NCBI RefSeq assembly: GCF_014137995.1
Contig: NZ_JACGWV010000001.1
Span: 2,666,001 to 2,730,000 of the forward strand
Reading direction: 5' to 3'
Origin: Promicromonospora sukumoe
GTDB taxonomy: Bacteria > Actinomycetota > Actinomycetes > Actinomycetales > Cellulomonadaceae
Length of the DNA stretch: 64,000 nt
The position numbers and the translations under genes were made by a program. This document shows, one piece after another, positions 32,145 through 41,388 of this stretch; position 1 is the first letter of the stretch, and every line of letters starts with the position of its first letter. The notes under the pieces were generated by a model. It was not told the origin of the DNA and ran no database searches. It saw only the letters and a list, made by a program, of their open reading frames with translations.

Positions 32145-34682
32145 ATGGCGGAACTGCTGTACCGGCTGGGCAAGGGCGCGGCACGCCGCGCGTGGGCGGT
32201 GATCTGCGCCTGGGTGCTCGTGCTCGCCGGCACGGTCGGGGCGTTCACCGCGTGGTCCGGCGAGCTCGCGACCAGCTTCGACGTGCCCGGGCTGCCCTCC
32301 TCCGAGGTGGTCGAGGAGCTGGAGGCGGCGCTGCCCGACCTCGCCGGCGCCTCGGGCACGATCGTGTTCGCCACCACCGACGGGTCGGCGTTCACCGACG
32401 CGCAGAAGGAGCAGATCAGCGCCCTGGCCGACGACGCGGGCGACCTGCCCGACGTCGCGCAGGTCGTGGACCCCTTCGACGCCGAGTCGGAGCGCGCCGA
32501 CCAGGTCGCCCGGCTCAAGGACGGCGAGACGCAGCTCGCGGACGGCCGCCAGAAGCTGGCGGACGGGCAGGAGCGGCTGGACCAGGGCGTGGAGGAGCTC
32601 GACGCCGGACAGCGGCAGCTCGACGACGGGCAGGCCCAGCTCGACGAGGGACGCGCGCAGGCCGAGGCCGCGGGCTTCCCGACCGACCAGCTCGACGCGC
32701 AGCAGGAGCAGCTGGACGCCCAGCAGGCGCAGCTCGACGTCGGGCGCGAGGAGCTGGCCCAGGGGCAGGACGAGCTCGACGACGGCCTGGCGGAGCTGGA
32801 GCGCAACGCCCAGGAGCTGGCGACGGGCACCGCGCTGCTGGACCTGGCCCGCGACATCCGGGTGGTGTCCGAGGACGGTGCGGCCGCGCAGGTCAACATC
32901 GCCTTCACCGAGCCGCGGCTGGAGCTGCAGGACGCGTCCAAGACCGCCGTCGTCGACCACTTCACCGGCACGGACATCGACGGCGTCGAGGTCGCGGTCT
33001 CGTCCGACATCTCGCAGGGCGTGCCGAGCCTGGTCGGGCCCGGCGAGATCGCCGGCCTGGTCGTCGCGGCGATCGTGCTGCTGGTGATGCTCGGCACCGT
33101 GGTGGGCGCCGGCATCCCGATCGTGACGGCGCTGACCGGCGTGGGCATCGGCGCGCTCGGCGCGCTGTCGTTCTCCGGCGTGGTCGAGATGGCCTCGGTC
33201 ACCCCCGTCCTCGGCCTGATGCTCGGCCTCGCGGTCGGCATCGACTACGCGCTGTTCATCCTCAACCGGCACCGCAAGCAGATGCTGCACGGCACCGACG
33301 TGCGCGAGTCCATCGGGCTGGCCAACGGCACCTCCGGCACGGCGGTCGTGTTCGCGGGCAGCACCGTCGTCGTCGCGCTGCTCGCGCTCAACATCACGGG
33401 CATCCCGTTCCTGGGCCTCATGGGCACCGTGGGCGCGGCCTGCGTCGCCATCGCCGTGCTCATCGCGATCACGCTGACCCCGGCCCTGCTGGGCCTGGTC
33501 GGCGAGCGCATCCTCAGCCGCCGGGCCCGGCGCGCCACCGCGGGCCAGGACGAGGCCGTGGCGCACGTCCGCGAGATGTCCACCGGCCGGGCGGTCGCCA
33601 CGACGGTCCTCACCGTGGTCGGCCTGCTCGCGCTGGCGATCCCCGCGCTGTCGATGCGGGTCGGCCTGCCCGACGGCTCGTCCGAGCCCGCGGGCTCGCT
33701 GGCCGAGCGCGCGTACACGATCACGGCCGACGAGTTCGGGGCGGGCGCCAACGGCCGCCTCCTCGTCTCCGCCGACCTCCCGGCCAGCCTCGACGACGGC
33801 GAGCAGACCGAGGCGCAGCTCGCCATCGGCTCGGCCCTGGCCGACGTCGAGCACGTGGCCGCCGTCGCCCCCGCGGCGACGTCGGACGACGGCACGCTCA
33901 CCGCCTTCCAGGTGGTGCCGGCCGAGGGCCCCAACAGCGAGTCCACGGAGGCCCTGGTCCGGGACCTGCGCGACCTGCCGCCCGTGGCGCTGGACCGCGG
34001 CGGTCAGGCCGAGCTGGGCATCGCCGGCCAGGCCGCGATCAACATCGACATCTCCGAGAGCCTGAACGACGCGCTGCCGCTCTACCTGCTCGTCGTGGTG
34101 GGCCTGTCGCTGCTGATCCTGATCCTGGTGTTCCGCTCGATCCTGGTGCCCCTGATCGCGACCGGCGGGTTCGTCCTGTCCCTGTTCGCCACCTACGGCG
34201 CCATCACCGCGGTCTTCCAGCAGGGCTTCGGCGCGAGCCTGATCGGCCTGGACAGCACCGGGCCGATCCTGTCGTTCCTGCCGATCATCCTGGTCGGCAT
34301 CCTGTTCGGGCTCGCCATGGACTACCAGCTCTTCCTCGCCACCGGCATGCGCGAGGCGTACGTCCACGGCGACCCCGCCCGGCTCGCGGTCGCCCGCGGG
34401 TTCCGGGCGGGCCGCTCGGTCGTGATCGCCGCGGGCCTCATCATGGTCGCCGTCTTCGGCGGGTTCGTGTTCGCCGAGTCCGTGATGATCCGGTCGGTCG
34501 GCTTCGGCCTCGCGTTCGGCGTGCTGGTCGACGCGTTCGTCGTCCGCATGCTGCTCATGCCCGCGCTCATGCACCTGCTGGGCAACAGCGCGTGGTGGCT
34601 GCCCCGGTGGCTCGACCGCCTGCTGCCGGACGTCGACGTCGAGGGCGCCTCCCTGGAGCGTCAGCACCCCGTGCGGCGCTGA
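32145..34682 (+). CDS. MMPL/RND-type membrane transporter
   Basis: 845 residues from ATG 32145 (GAGGAGAG upstream). Twelve membrane segments in two sets of six, with one soluble loop after the first segment in each half. The first loop (about 120-235) has an unusual heptad-like series of LxDGxxxL units (QLADGRQKLADGQERLDQG and onwards), predicted to form a long coiled coil as in YhgE/Pip-like proteins. The core has GLMLGLAVGIDYALFIL and GILFGLAMDYQLFLATG, the Asp-Tyr pairs of proton-driven MMPL transporters. It probably exports lipids or drugs; under TetR control. Confidence 0.92.
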   Translation: MAELLYRLGKGAARRAWAVICAWVLVLAGTVGAFTAWSGELATSFDVPGLPSSEVVEELEAALPDLAGASGTIVFATTDGSAFTDAQKEQISALADDAGDLPDVAQVVDPFDAESERADQVARLKDGETQLADGRQKLADGQERLDQGVEELDAGQRQLDDGQAQLDEGRAQAEAAGFPTDQLDAQQEQLDAQQAQLDVGREELAQGQDELDDGLAELERNAQELATGTALLDLARDIRVVSEDGAAAQVNIAFTEPRLELQDASKTAVVDHFTGTDIDGVEVAVSSDISQGVPSLVGPGEIAGLVVAAIVLLVMLGTVVGAGIPIVTALTGVGIGALGALSFSGVVEMASVTPVLGLMLGLAVGIDYALFILNRHRKQMLHGTDVRESIGLANGTSGTAVVFAGSTVVVALLALNITGIPFLGLMGTVGAACVAIAVLIAITLTPALLGLVGERILSRRARRATAGQDEAVAHVREMSTGRAVATTVLTVVGLLALAIPALSMRVGLPDGSSEPAGSLAERAYTITADEFGAGANGRLLVSADLPASLDDGEQTEAQLAIGSALADVEHVAAVAPAATSDDGTLTAFQVVPAEGPNSESTEALVRDLRDLPPVALDRGGQAELGIAGQAAINIDISESLNDALPLYLLVVVGLSLLILILVFRSILVPLIATGGFVLSLFATYGAITAVFQQGFGASLIGLDSTGPILSFLPIILVGILFGLAMDYQLFLATGMREAYVHGDPARLAVARGFRAGRSVVIAAGLIMVAVFGGFVFAESVMIRSVGFGLAFGVLVDAFVVRMLLMPALMHLLGNSAWWLPRWLDRLLPDVDVEGASLERQHPVRR

Positions 34683-34688
34683 CCGCCG

Positions 34689-34717
34689 GCCGGGGCTGAC
34701 AGCCGGTCAGCCCCGGC
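34689..34717. terminator. Bidirectional terminator between MMPL and CNNM-type genes
   Basis: A perfect 12-bp stem, GCCGGGGCTGAC (34689-34700) with 34706-34717 and a 5-nt loop. It overlaps the stop codon of the leftward gene (34707-34709). Confidence 0.75.
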
Positions 34718-35978
34718 GAACGACCTCCAGGCGCACCAGGCGCCGCCCCTGCACCTCCGTGACCACCAGGTCCACGTCGTCGATGCCGACCTGGTCGCCC
34801 GTCTCGGCCACGCGGCCCAGGCGGCTGACGACGTAGCCGGCGACCGTCTCGTAGGGGCCGTCGGCCAGCTCGACCCCGGTCTGCTCGGCGAACTCCTCGA
34901 TGGTGATGCCGGCGTCCACGACGCTCGTCCCGTCGGCCGACGGCGGCTGGGCGCCGTCGAGCGCGTCGTGCTCGTCACGGATGTCGCCGACCATCTCCTC
35001 CACGAGGTCCTCCAGGGTGACGATCCCGTAGGTGCCGCCGTACTCGTCCACCACGACGGCCAGGTGGCGCCGCTCCCGGCGCATCTGCGACAGCGCGGGG
35101 ATGAGGTGCGCCGTGGTCGGCAGGTAGAGCATCGAGCGCGTCAGCTCGCGCACCGGCGTCGTCCCGGACGCGCCGAACAGGTCCCGGACGTGCAGCACGC
35201 CGATCACGTCGTCGAAGTCGGTGCCGGTGACCGGGTAGCGCGAGTACGGGCTGACCTGCACGAGCTCCAGCACCTCGGACACCGTCAGGTCGCCCTCGAT
35301 GAACGTGACCTCCCCGCGGGGGCGCATCACCTCGCTGACCGACCGGTCGGCGGCGTCGAAGACGTCCCGCAGGATGCGGCGCTCCTCCTCGGGCAGCCCC
35401 TCGTGGGCCACCACGGTGTCGCGCAGCTCCTCCTCGCTCATCTCCTCGGACGTGGCCCGCGGGTCGCCGCCCAGCACCCGGACCACAGCGTCGGTGGACA
35501 CCGACAGCAGCCACACCACCGGGCGCATCAGGGTCGCGAACCGGTCCAGCGGCGGCCCCACGATCAGCGCGACGCTCTGGGAGCGCTGGAGCGCGAACCG
35601 CTTGGGCACCAGCTCGCCCAGGACGAGCGAGAGGTAGGCGATGACGAGCGTGAGCGCGATCAGCGAGATCGTCCCGGCGACGTCGGCCGGCAGCCCGATG
35701 CTCTCCAGCACGGGCACGAAGTCGGGGGCCAGGGTCGAGGCGCCGTAGGCCGCGGAGAAGAACCCCGCGACGGTCACGCCGATCTGCACGGCGGCGAGGA
35801 ACCGGTTGGGGTCACGGGCCACCGCGGCGACGCGGGCGCCGCGCCCGCCCTTCGCCTCCAGGCGGCCGATCTGGCTCTCGCGCAACGAGACCAGAGCGAT
35901 CTCCGTGCCGGCGAAGACTCCACCGACCAGGATGAACACCAGGACCAGTGCGACGTTGAGGATCGTGTCCTGATCCAT
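34707..35978 (-). CDS. CNNM/CorC-type membrane protein with CBS domains
   Basis: 423 residues from ATG 35978. Residues 1-190 form the DUF21/CNNM membrane domain (FILVGGVFAGTEIALVSLRESQ, LVLGELVPKRFALQ). Two CBS repeats follow (about 205-330; VMRPRGEVTFIEG and LAVVVDEYGGTYGIVTLEDLVEEMVGDI). A C-terminal CorC/HlyC domain (about 340-423) ends the protein. Members of this family take part in magnesium or cobalt efflux; older names call it hemolysin-related. Confidence 0.93.
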   Translation of the reverse strand: MDQDTILNVALVLVFILVGGVFAGTEIALVSLRESQIGRLEAKGGRGARVAAVARDPNRFLAAVQIGVTVAGFFSAAYGASTLAPDFVPVLESIGLPADVAGTISLIALTLVIAYLSLVLGELVPKRFALQRSQSVALIVGPPLDRFATLMRPVVWLLSVSTDAVVRVLGGDPRATSEEMSEEELRDTVVAHEGLPEEERRILRDVFDAADRSVSEVMRPRGEVTFIEGDLTVSEVLELVQVSPYSRYPVTGTDFDDVIGVLHVRDLFGASGTTPVRELTRSMLYLPTTAHLIPALSQMRRERRHLAVVVDEYGGTYGIVTLEDLVEEMVGDIRDEHDALDGAQPPSADGTSVVDAGITIEEFAEQTGVELADGPYETVAGYVVSRLGRVAETGDQVGIDDVDLVVTEVQGRRLVRLEVVRRG

Positions 35979-36086
35979 CAGCCGCCCACCTCCCCGGTCC
36001 GGCTCGGGCGGTGGGCGCAGGGACTGTGTGCGTCATCCATGGCGACGAGTACATGAGGCGCGACGCCGCATGTCAAACCGGGGTGC

Positions 36087-36416
36087 TCAGCCGGCGGGCG
36101 TCTCACCGTTCCCGGTGGCCGGGCCGGGTGCGGACAGGCTCCGCCGTCCGACGACGAACCCGGCCGCACCGCCCAGCAGGAGCGCGCCGAGGCCCGCCAG
36201 CAGCGCCGTGGTCCCGGGCGCCAGGCCCGGGTTCGGGACGTAGGTCGTCTCCGACAGCGGCGCGTACGCGAACCAGCCGTAGGACACCGGCCGGGTCCCG
36301 GACCAGACGGCGGCCGCCAGCAGAGCCAGCCCCACGACGACGAGGGCCGCGAGGACAGCGCGCGTGGGGACCGGCCGGCGGGGCTCGGAGGGTGTGGGAG
36401 TGGTCATGCGGGACAT
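36087..36416 (-). CDS. Small two-segment membrane protein
   Basis: 109 residues from ATG 36416 (ATG 36407 is equally possible; neither has a good Shine-Dalgarno). Two membrane segments, VLAALVVVGLALLAAAVWS and ALLAGLGALLLGGAAGFVV, flank a short extracellular loop with Tyr-rich YGWFAYAPLSETTYVPNPG. No family recognised. It lies 48 bp downstream of the response regulator on the same strand and may belong to that transcript. Confidence 0.7.
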   Translation of the reverse strand: MSRMTTPTPSEPRRPVPTRAVLAALVVVGLALLAAAVWSGTRPVSYGWFAYAPLSETTYVPNPGLAPGTTALLAGLGALLLGGAAGFVVGRRSLSAPGPATGNGETPAG

Positions 36417-36464
36417 CGTCCCGGGGTGCCGTGCCCGGGGCAAGCGTGATCCCGGCGAGGCGGG

Positions 36465-37085
36465 TCAGAGCATCCCGCGCTCCCGCGCCGTGGCCGCCGC
36501 CTCGGTCCGCGACTGGGTGCCCAGCTTGGTGTTGATGTGCGCGAGGTGCGACTTCACCGTCGCCACCGAGAGGAAGAGCTCGCGGGCGACGGCGTCGTTG
36601 GACCGCCCCGCGGCGACCAGGCGCAGCACCTCGAGCTCGCGTGCGCTGAGGGTCTCGGCGGGGGTGCGCACGCGCCCCAGCAGCCGCCGCTGCACGTCCG
36701 CGCCGAGCGCCACCTCGCCCGCGGCGGCGGAGCGGATCGCGCGGGCGAGCTCCTCGGTCGGCGCGTCCTTGAGCAGGTAGCCGGTGGCGCCCGCCTCCAC
36801 GGCCGCCAGGATGTCGGCGTCGGTGCCGTAGGTCGTGACCACGAGCACGGGTGTCGCGTGCCGCCGGACGATGCTCCCGGTGGCTTCCGCGCCGCTCATC
36901 CGGGTGTCGCCGAAGCGCAGGTCGAGCAGGACGACGTCGGCCCGGCCCCCGCCGTCGAGCCAGCGCAGCAGGTCCTCGGCGGTCGACGCCTCGTGGACGA
37001 CGCGCATGTCCGGCTGGCCGTCGATCACGGCGCGGAGCCCGGCCCGGACCACCGGGTGGTCGTCGGCGACCACGACGTCGATCAT
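36465..37085 (-). CDS. NarL/LuxR-type response regulator
   Basis: 206 residues from ATG 37085, overlapping the kinase stop (ATGA). Receiver: acidic pair at ADDH, phosphoacceptor Asp55 in VVLLDLRF, Thr in VVTTYG and Lys in LLKDAP. C-terminal Lux[43 protein letters not shown]. Forms a two-component system with the upstream kinase; probable target is the divergent ABC exporter. Confidence 0.95.
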   Translation of the reverse strand: MIDVVVADDHPVVRAGLRAVIDGQPDMRVVHEASTAEDLLRWLDGGGRADVVLLDLRFGDTRMSGAEATGSIVRRHATPVLVVTTYGTDADILAAVEAGATGYLLKDAPTEELARAIRSAAAGEVALGADVQRRLLGRVRTPAETLSARELEVLRLVAAGRSNDAVARELFLSVATVKSHLAHINTKLGTQSRTEAAATARERGML

Positions 37086-38329
37086 GTGTCCTCCCCGGGC
37101 CGGACCGGCAGGGTGACCGTGAGGACGGTCCCGGCGCCGGGCTGCCCCTCGAGCGTGAGCTCGCCGCCGAGCTCCCGCACCCGCGAGCGCATGGCGGGGA
37201 TGCCGAAGCCCCGTCCGCCGGACCCAGCCGCGGGCGCCGGGTCGAGGCCCACGCCGTCGTCCGCGACGCGGAGGGTGACGCTGCCGGGCTCGTACGTCAG
37301 CGTGACCTCCGCCCGGGACGCGCCGGCGTGCTCGTCGACGTTGGCGAGCGCGGACTGCGTGATACGCAGCAGCGCGATCTCAAGCGGCACGGGCAGGGGT
37401 CGCGGGGGGCCGACGGTGTGCACGGTGACCGCCAGGGGGCTCGACCCGGTGCCGTCGAGGCCGGCCGCGGTGCGATCGGCGACCCGGCGCAGCGCCCCCA
37501 GCAGGGTGGTGCGGTCGAGGTCGGCGGGCGTGAGGTCCTGCACCACGCGCCGGGCCTCGGCCAGGCCGTCGCGCGCGGCGGACCGGGCCTGGCCGACGAG
37601 CGCGCGTGCCCGGTCCTCGTCGGAGCCCACGGCGTCCTCTGCCGCCCGCAGCAGGAGCTCGATCGCGGACAGCGACTGCGCGAGGGTGTCGTGGATGTCG
37701 CGGGCCAGGCGAGCGCGCTCGTCCGTGACCGCCCGCTCGCGCTCCGCCACGGCGAGGTGGCGGCGTGCGCGGGTCAGCTCGTCCACGGTGCGCTGCCGGC
37801 TCTGCGCCTCGCGGACGAACGCCTCGATGCCGAGCACCACGCCCACGGCGACGGCCGCCCCGAGCAGGGGCCCCAGGACGTACCCGGTCCACGGTTCCCC
37901 CGGCCCGGACCGGGTCAGCAGACCGTCGGCGACGGCGACGACCGCGGTCAGGGCGACCGCGACGACGCCGCGGCGCGGCCCGAGGACGTGCAGCTGCAGG
38001 AGCATGAGCGGGAACGCCACCCACAGCCCCGCCGGGGACAGCCACAGCAGCACCAGCCACAGGGCGGTCAGGCCGGCGACCCACGCGACGTCGGGCCACC
38101 AGGCGCCCCGCGGCGTGTCCACGGACCGCTCGTGGACCCGGACCACGGCTCGCCCCGCGACGTAGACGGCCAGGAGCGCACCGCCCGCGAGCGCCGCGGG
38201 CCACCCCACGCCGGGCGGGGCCTGGACCACCGCGACGACCACCAGGACCGCCAGCAGGAGGTCGAGCCCGACGACCAGGCCGCGCGTCGCCGGGGACGAG
38301 GTCGCCGCGGACGAGGAAGGGCGGGTCAC
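37082..38329 (-). CDS. Sensor histidine kinase (HisKA_3/NarX-DesK type)
   Basis: 415 residues from GTG 38329; longer frames upstream are antisense to the ABC permease. About five membrane segments occur in residues 15-170 without a large extracellular loop, so it senses within the membrane. The phosphoacceptor His213 lies in [15 protein letters not shown]. The HATPase_c domain has [10 protein letters not shown] and DDGVGLDP plus a final GxG box. Such intramembrane-sensing kinases beside ABC exporters often respond to envelope stress. Confidence 0.92.
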   Translation of the reverse strand: MTRPSSSAATSSPATRGLVVGLDLLLAVLVVVAVVQAPPGVGWPAALAGGALLAVYVAGRAVVRVHERSVDTPRGAWWPDVAWVAGLTALWLVLLWLSPAGLWVAFPLMLLQLHVLGPRRGVVAVALTAVVAVADGLLTRSGPGEPWTGYVLGPLLGAAVAVGVVLGIEAFVREAQSRQRTVDELTRARRHLAVAERERAVTDERARLARDIHDTLAQSLSAIELLLRAAEDAVGSDEDRARALVGQARSAARDGLAEARRVVQDLTPADLDRTTLLGALRRVADRTAAGLDGTGSSPLAVTVHTVGPPRPLPVPLEIALLRITQSALANVDEHAGASRAEVTLTYEPGSVTLRVADDGVGLDPAPAAGSGGRGFGIPAMRSRVRELGGELTLEGQPGAGTVLTVTLPVRPGEDT

Positions 38330-38486
38330 CCGTCCACGATAGCCAGCGGAAGGACCCGCGCATCGTCCGAAAGGTTGAACCTCCGGTCCACCGTTCGACG
38401 GCGCACGATCACACGCGCCGCCGATGACCGCCGTCCGCCCGGCGCGGAGGCTGGTACCCGTACCGGCAACCGTTCGGAGGAATCTC
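38330..38486. promoter_or_regulatory. Divergent promoter region of kinase and ABC exporter
   Basis: Contains AGGTT-G-AACCT at 38372-38382, an inverted repeat that may be a response-regulator site. No firm -35/-10 pair was found. Confidence 0.3.
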
Positions 38487-39602
38487 GTGTTCGTCGCCCT
38501 GCGCGATCTCAAGCATGCCCGGGGACGCTTCGTCCTCATGTCCGTGGTGATCGTGCTCATCACCTTTCTCGTCACCTTCCTGGCCTCCCTCACGGCGGGG
38601 CTGGCGCGGGAGTCGACATCGGCCGTGACCGACCTGTCCGCCGACCACGTCGCGTTCTCGATGCCCGCCGCGGGCGACTCCCCGGAGTTCACCGCGTCCC
38701 GCGTCACCCAGGAGCAGTGGAAGGGCTGGGCACGGGAGCCGGGCGTCGCGTCCGCCCAGCCGCTGGGGGTGGCGACCACCCGCGCGGAGTCGGGCAGCAC
38801 CACGGCGGCGGTCACCGCGCTCGGTGTGGCCCCGGGCACGGGCCTCGTGCCCGGGGACAGCGGCGCCGATACCGGGGCCGACGTCGAGCCCGGCACGGTG
38901 GTGCTCACCCCGGGCGCCGCCGACGCGCTCGACGTCGGCGCGGGTGACACGGTCACGCTCGGCGGGCAACGGCTGACGGTCGCGCGGACCGTCGACGTGG
39001 ACCAGTCGTTCTCGCACACGCCCGTGGTGTGGACGACGCTGGAGGACTGGCAGGCCGTCGGCGCCCGCGGGCCCGAGGCCGCGACGGACGGCCCCGTCGC
39101 GACGGTCGTCGCCCTGACCACGACCGGCACCGGCGACGCCGGGCTCGCCGCCGCGGACGACGCCCTCGGAACCACCACGGTCACCACGTCGGACGCCCGC
39201 TCGGCGGTGTCCTCCTTCGTGGGCGAGAACACGTCGCTGACGACGATGCAGGCCTTCCTGCTCGTCATCTCGGCCCTCGTCGTCGGCGCGTTCTTCACGG
39301 TCTGGACCATCAGCCGGACCGGCGACGTCGCAGTGCTGAAGGCGCTGGGCGCCTCCACGGGCTACCTGCTGCGCGACGCGCTCGGGCAGGCCGCCGTCCT
39401 GCTGGTCGGCGGGGTCGGGATCGGCACGGCGCTCACCGCCGCGGGCGCCGCCCTGCTGCCCGACGCCGTCCCGGTCGTCCTGACCGCCGCGACGACCCTC
39501 GTGCCCGCCGGCGGCCTGATCCTGCTGGGGCTCGTCGGCGCGGGCGTCGCCGTGGCCCGGGTGGCGCGCGTCGACCCGCACGCCGCCCTCGCCGCCCGCT
39601 GA
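38487..39602 (+). CDS. FtsX-domain ABC transporter permease
   Basis: 371 residues. GTG 38487 is chosen because CGGAGGAATCTC precedes it; ATG 38424 is an unlikely extension. First membrane segment FVLMSVVIVLITFLVTFLASL, then a MacB-like extracytoplasmic domain (about 45-235), then three membrane segments with the FtsX core (FTVWTISRTGDVAVLKALGAS). Works with the ATPase encoded 41 bp downstream. Divergent from the two-component genes. Confidence 0.9.
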   Translation: MFVALRDLKHARGRFVLMSVVIVLITFLVTFLASLTAGLARESTSAVTDLSADHVAFSMPAAGDSPEFTASRVTQEQWKGWAREPGVASAQPLGVATTRAESGSTTAAVTALGVAPGTGLVPGDSGADTGADVEPGTVVLTPGAADALDVGAGDTVTLGGQRLTVARTVDVDQSFSHTPVVWTTLEDWQAVGARGPEAATDGPVATVVALTTTGTGDAGLAAADDALGTTTVTTSDARSAVSSFVGENTSLTTMQAFLLVISALVVGAFFTVWTISRTGDVAVLKALGASTGYLLRDALGQAAVLLVGGVGIGTALTAAGAALLPDAVPVVLTAATTLVPAGGLILLGLVGAGVAVARVARVDPHAALAAR

Positions 39603-39643
39603 CCGCCCGCAGCCCACCCCACACACCCACGAAGGAGAAACCC

Positions 39644-40330
39644 ATGGACCTGCGCCTGGACGGCATCACCCTCGTCTACCCCGACGGCGACACCACGCTC
39701 ACCGCGGTGGACGACGTCGGCCTCACGATCCCCGCCGGGACCACCACCGCGCTGCTCGGCCCGTCCGGGGCCGGGAAGTCCAGCCTGCTGGCCGTGGCCG
39801 CCGGGCTGACCCCGCCCAGCCGCGGCACCGTCTCGATCGGCGACGAGACGGTCTTCACGCCCACCACCACGGTGGCGGAGGCGACCCGCGTGCGGCTCGA
39901 ACGGATCGGCATGGTCTTCCAGTCGCCCAACCTGCTCGGCTCGCTGACCGCGCTCGAACAGCTCGAGCTGCACGCCCACCTGCGCGGGCACCGGCCGGCG
40001 AGCCTGCGCGAGCGCTCCCTGGAGCTGCTGGACGCCGTCGGGCTCGCCGGCCTCCACGACCGGCGGCCGGCGCGGCTGTCCGGCGGGCAGCGGCAGCGGG
40101 TCGCGATCGCGCGGGCGCTCGTCGGCCGGCCGCAGGTGCTCCTGGTGGACGAGCCGACGTCGGCCCTCGACCACGAGCGCGGCACCCAGGTGGTCGAGCT
40201 GATCACGGGCCTGGCGCGCGAGACCGGGGCGGCGACCCTGCTGGTCTCCCACGACGCCGCCACCCTCGGGTCGGTCGACGCCACCGTCCGCATGCTCGAC
40301 GCCCGCGTCGAGGCGGCCCAGCCGGTGTGA
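39644..40330 (+). CDS. ABC transporter ATP-binding protein (LolD/MacB type)
   Basis: 228 residues from ATG 39644 (GAAGGAGAAA upstream). Walker A GPSGAGKSS, Q-loop VFQSPNLL, signature LSGGQRQR, Walker B VLLVDEPTSALD, H-loop SHD. It belongs to the LolD/FtsE group that pairs with FtsX-type permeases, here the gene just upstream. Likely role: removing antimicrobial compounds or lipids from the membrane, induced through the divergent two-component system. Confidence 0.94.
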   Translation: MDLRLDGITLVYPDGDTTLTAVDDVGLTIPAGTTTALLGPSGAGKSSLLAVAAGLTPPSRGTVSIGDETVFTPTTTVAEATRVRLERIGMVFQSPNLLGSLTALEQLELHAHLRGHRPASLRERSLELLDAVGLAGLHDRRPARLSGGQRQRVAIARALVGRPQVLLVDEPTSALDHERGTQVVELITGLARETGAATLLVSHDAATLGSVDATVRMLDARVEAAQPV

Positions 40331-40358
40331 GCGCCGAGCGGCGGCCTGGCGACGCGCG

Positions 40359-41384
40359 TCAGGTGGTGGCCGGCGACCAGCCCAGCAGCGGCCCGAGGCG
40401 GGTCGCCAGGTCCGTGAGGATCTGCGCGTAGTCCGGCTCGTCGAACGTGAACGGCAGCGCGAACGCCACCTCGTCGACCCCCTGGAACCCGGCGTGCGCG
40501 CTCAGCCGCTCGGCGAGCTGCTCGCTGGGGCCCACCAGGTCGGGCGCGAAGAGCATGCGGCGCGGCCCCGCCTGGACGGGCGCCACGGTGCGCGGCAGCC
40601 GGGCCGCGGCGTACGCCTCGTACCGGGCGACCTGCTCCGGGGTCGCGCCGTCGGTGGGGATGACCACGAGGCCCTGCGAGACCCGGGCGTCCTCCCCCGC
40701 CGGGTGCAGGCCGCGGAACAGGTCGATCTGCTCGCGCTGGAGCGCGGCGAAGTCCGCGTGGTCGGCGTCCCCGGCGTCGAGCACGGAGGAGGTCAGCAGG
40801 TTCAGGCCCGCCGTCCCGGCCCAGGCCGCCGACGACGCCGAGGCGGCGCCGTACCAGACGCGGTCCCGCAGCCCGGGCGAGTGCGGCTGGATGCGCGTCG
40901 AGTAGGTCTCGATGCCCTCGGTGCCCTCGAACGTGGAGACCGCGCCGCCCGACAGGTTGTGCAGCAGGCGCTCGACGCGCGCCTTGGAGAAGTCCTCGTG
41001 CTGCCACGTGGTCGGGTAGAGGTGGTCGCGCAGGTGCTCCCAGTGGATGGGCGGGCCGACGCTGACGCCGGGGTTGAGGCGGCCGCCGGACAGCACGTCC
41101 ACCGTGGCGAGGTCCTCCGCCAGGCGGAACGGGTTCTCCAGGCCCAGGGGCGTGACGGCGGTGCCCAGCTCGATGCGGCTGGTCCGCTGCGTCGCGGCGG
41201 CGAGCACCGCCACCGGCGAGGAGATGCCGTGCTGCAGGTGGCGGTGCCGCAGCCACGCGCTGTCGAGGCCGAGCTGCTCCCCGAGCTCGATGAGCCGCAG
41301 GGTGGCCTCGTGCCCGGCCCGCGGGTGCTCCGGGTCGAACAGGCCGATGGTCAGGAAGCCCAGCTTGCGCAGCGGTCGTGTCAC
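40359..41384 (-). CDS. Luciferase-like FMN-dependent oxidoreductase
   Basis: 341 residues from ATG 41384, 4 bp after the stop of the preceding monooxygenase gene. TIM-barrel luciferase-like pattern: LGLDSAWLRHRHLQHGISSPVAVLAAATQRTSRIELGTAVTPLGLENPFRLAEDLATVDVLSGGRLNPGVSVG. It resembles the KPN_01858-type putative FMN-dependent monooxygenases. Last gene of the SAM-IV-led operon; probable role in oxidative cleavage of an organosulfur compound, substrate unknown. Confidence 0.88.
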   Translation of the reverse strand: MTRPLRKLGFLTIGLFDPEHPRAGHEATLRLIELGEQLGLDSAWLRHRHLQHGISSPVAVLAAATQRTSRIELGTAVTPLGLENPFRLAEDLATVDVLSGGRLNPGVSVGPPIHWEHLRDHLYPTTWQHEDFSKARVERLLHNLSGGAVSTFEGTEGIETYSTRIQPHSPGLRDRVWYGAASASSAAWAGTAGLNLLTSSVLDAGDADHADFAALQREQIDLFRGLHPAGEDARVSQGLVVIPTDGATPEQVARYEAYAAARLPRTVAPVQAGPRRMLFAPDLVGPSEQLAERLSAHAGFQGVDEVAFALPFTFDEPDYAQILTDLATRLGPLLGWSPATT

Positions 41385-41388
41385 GGGG

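Noticed and set aside
37082..39358. Long N-terminal extension of the histidine kinase
   Set aside because: The extension is antisense to the FtsX-type permease and Thr/Ser/Arg-rich; GTG 38329 gives the normal kinase layout.
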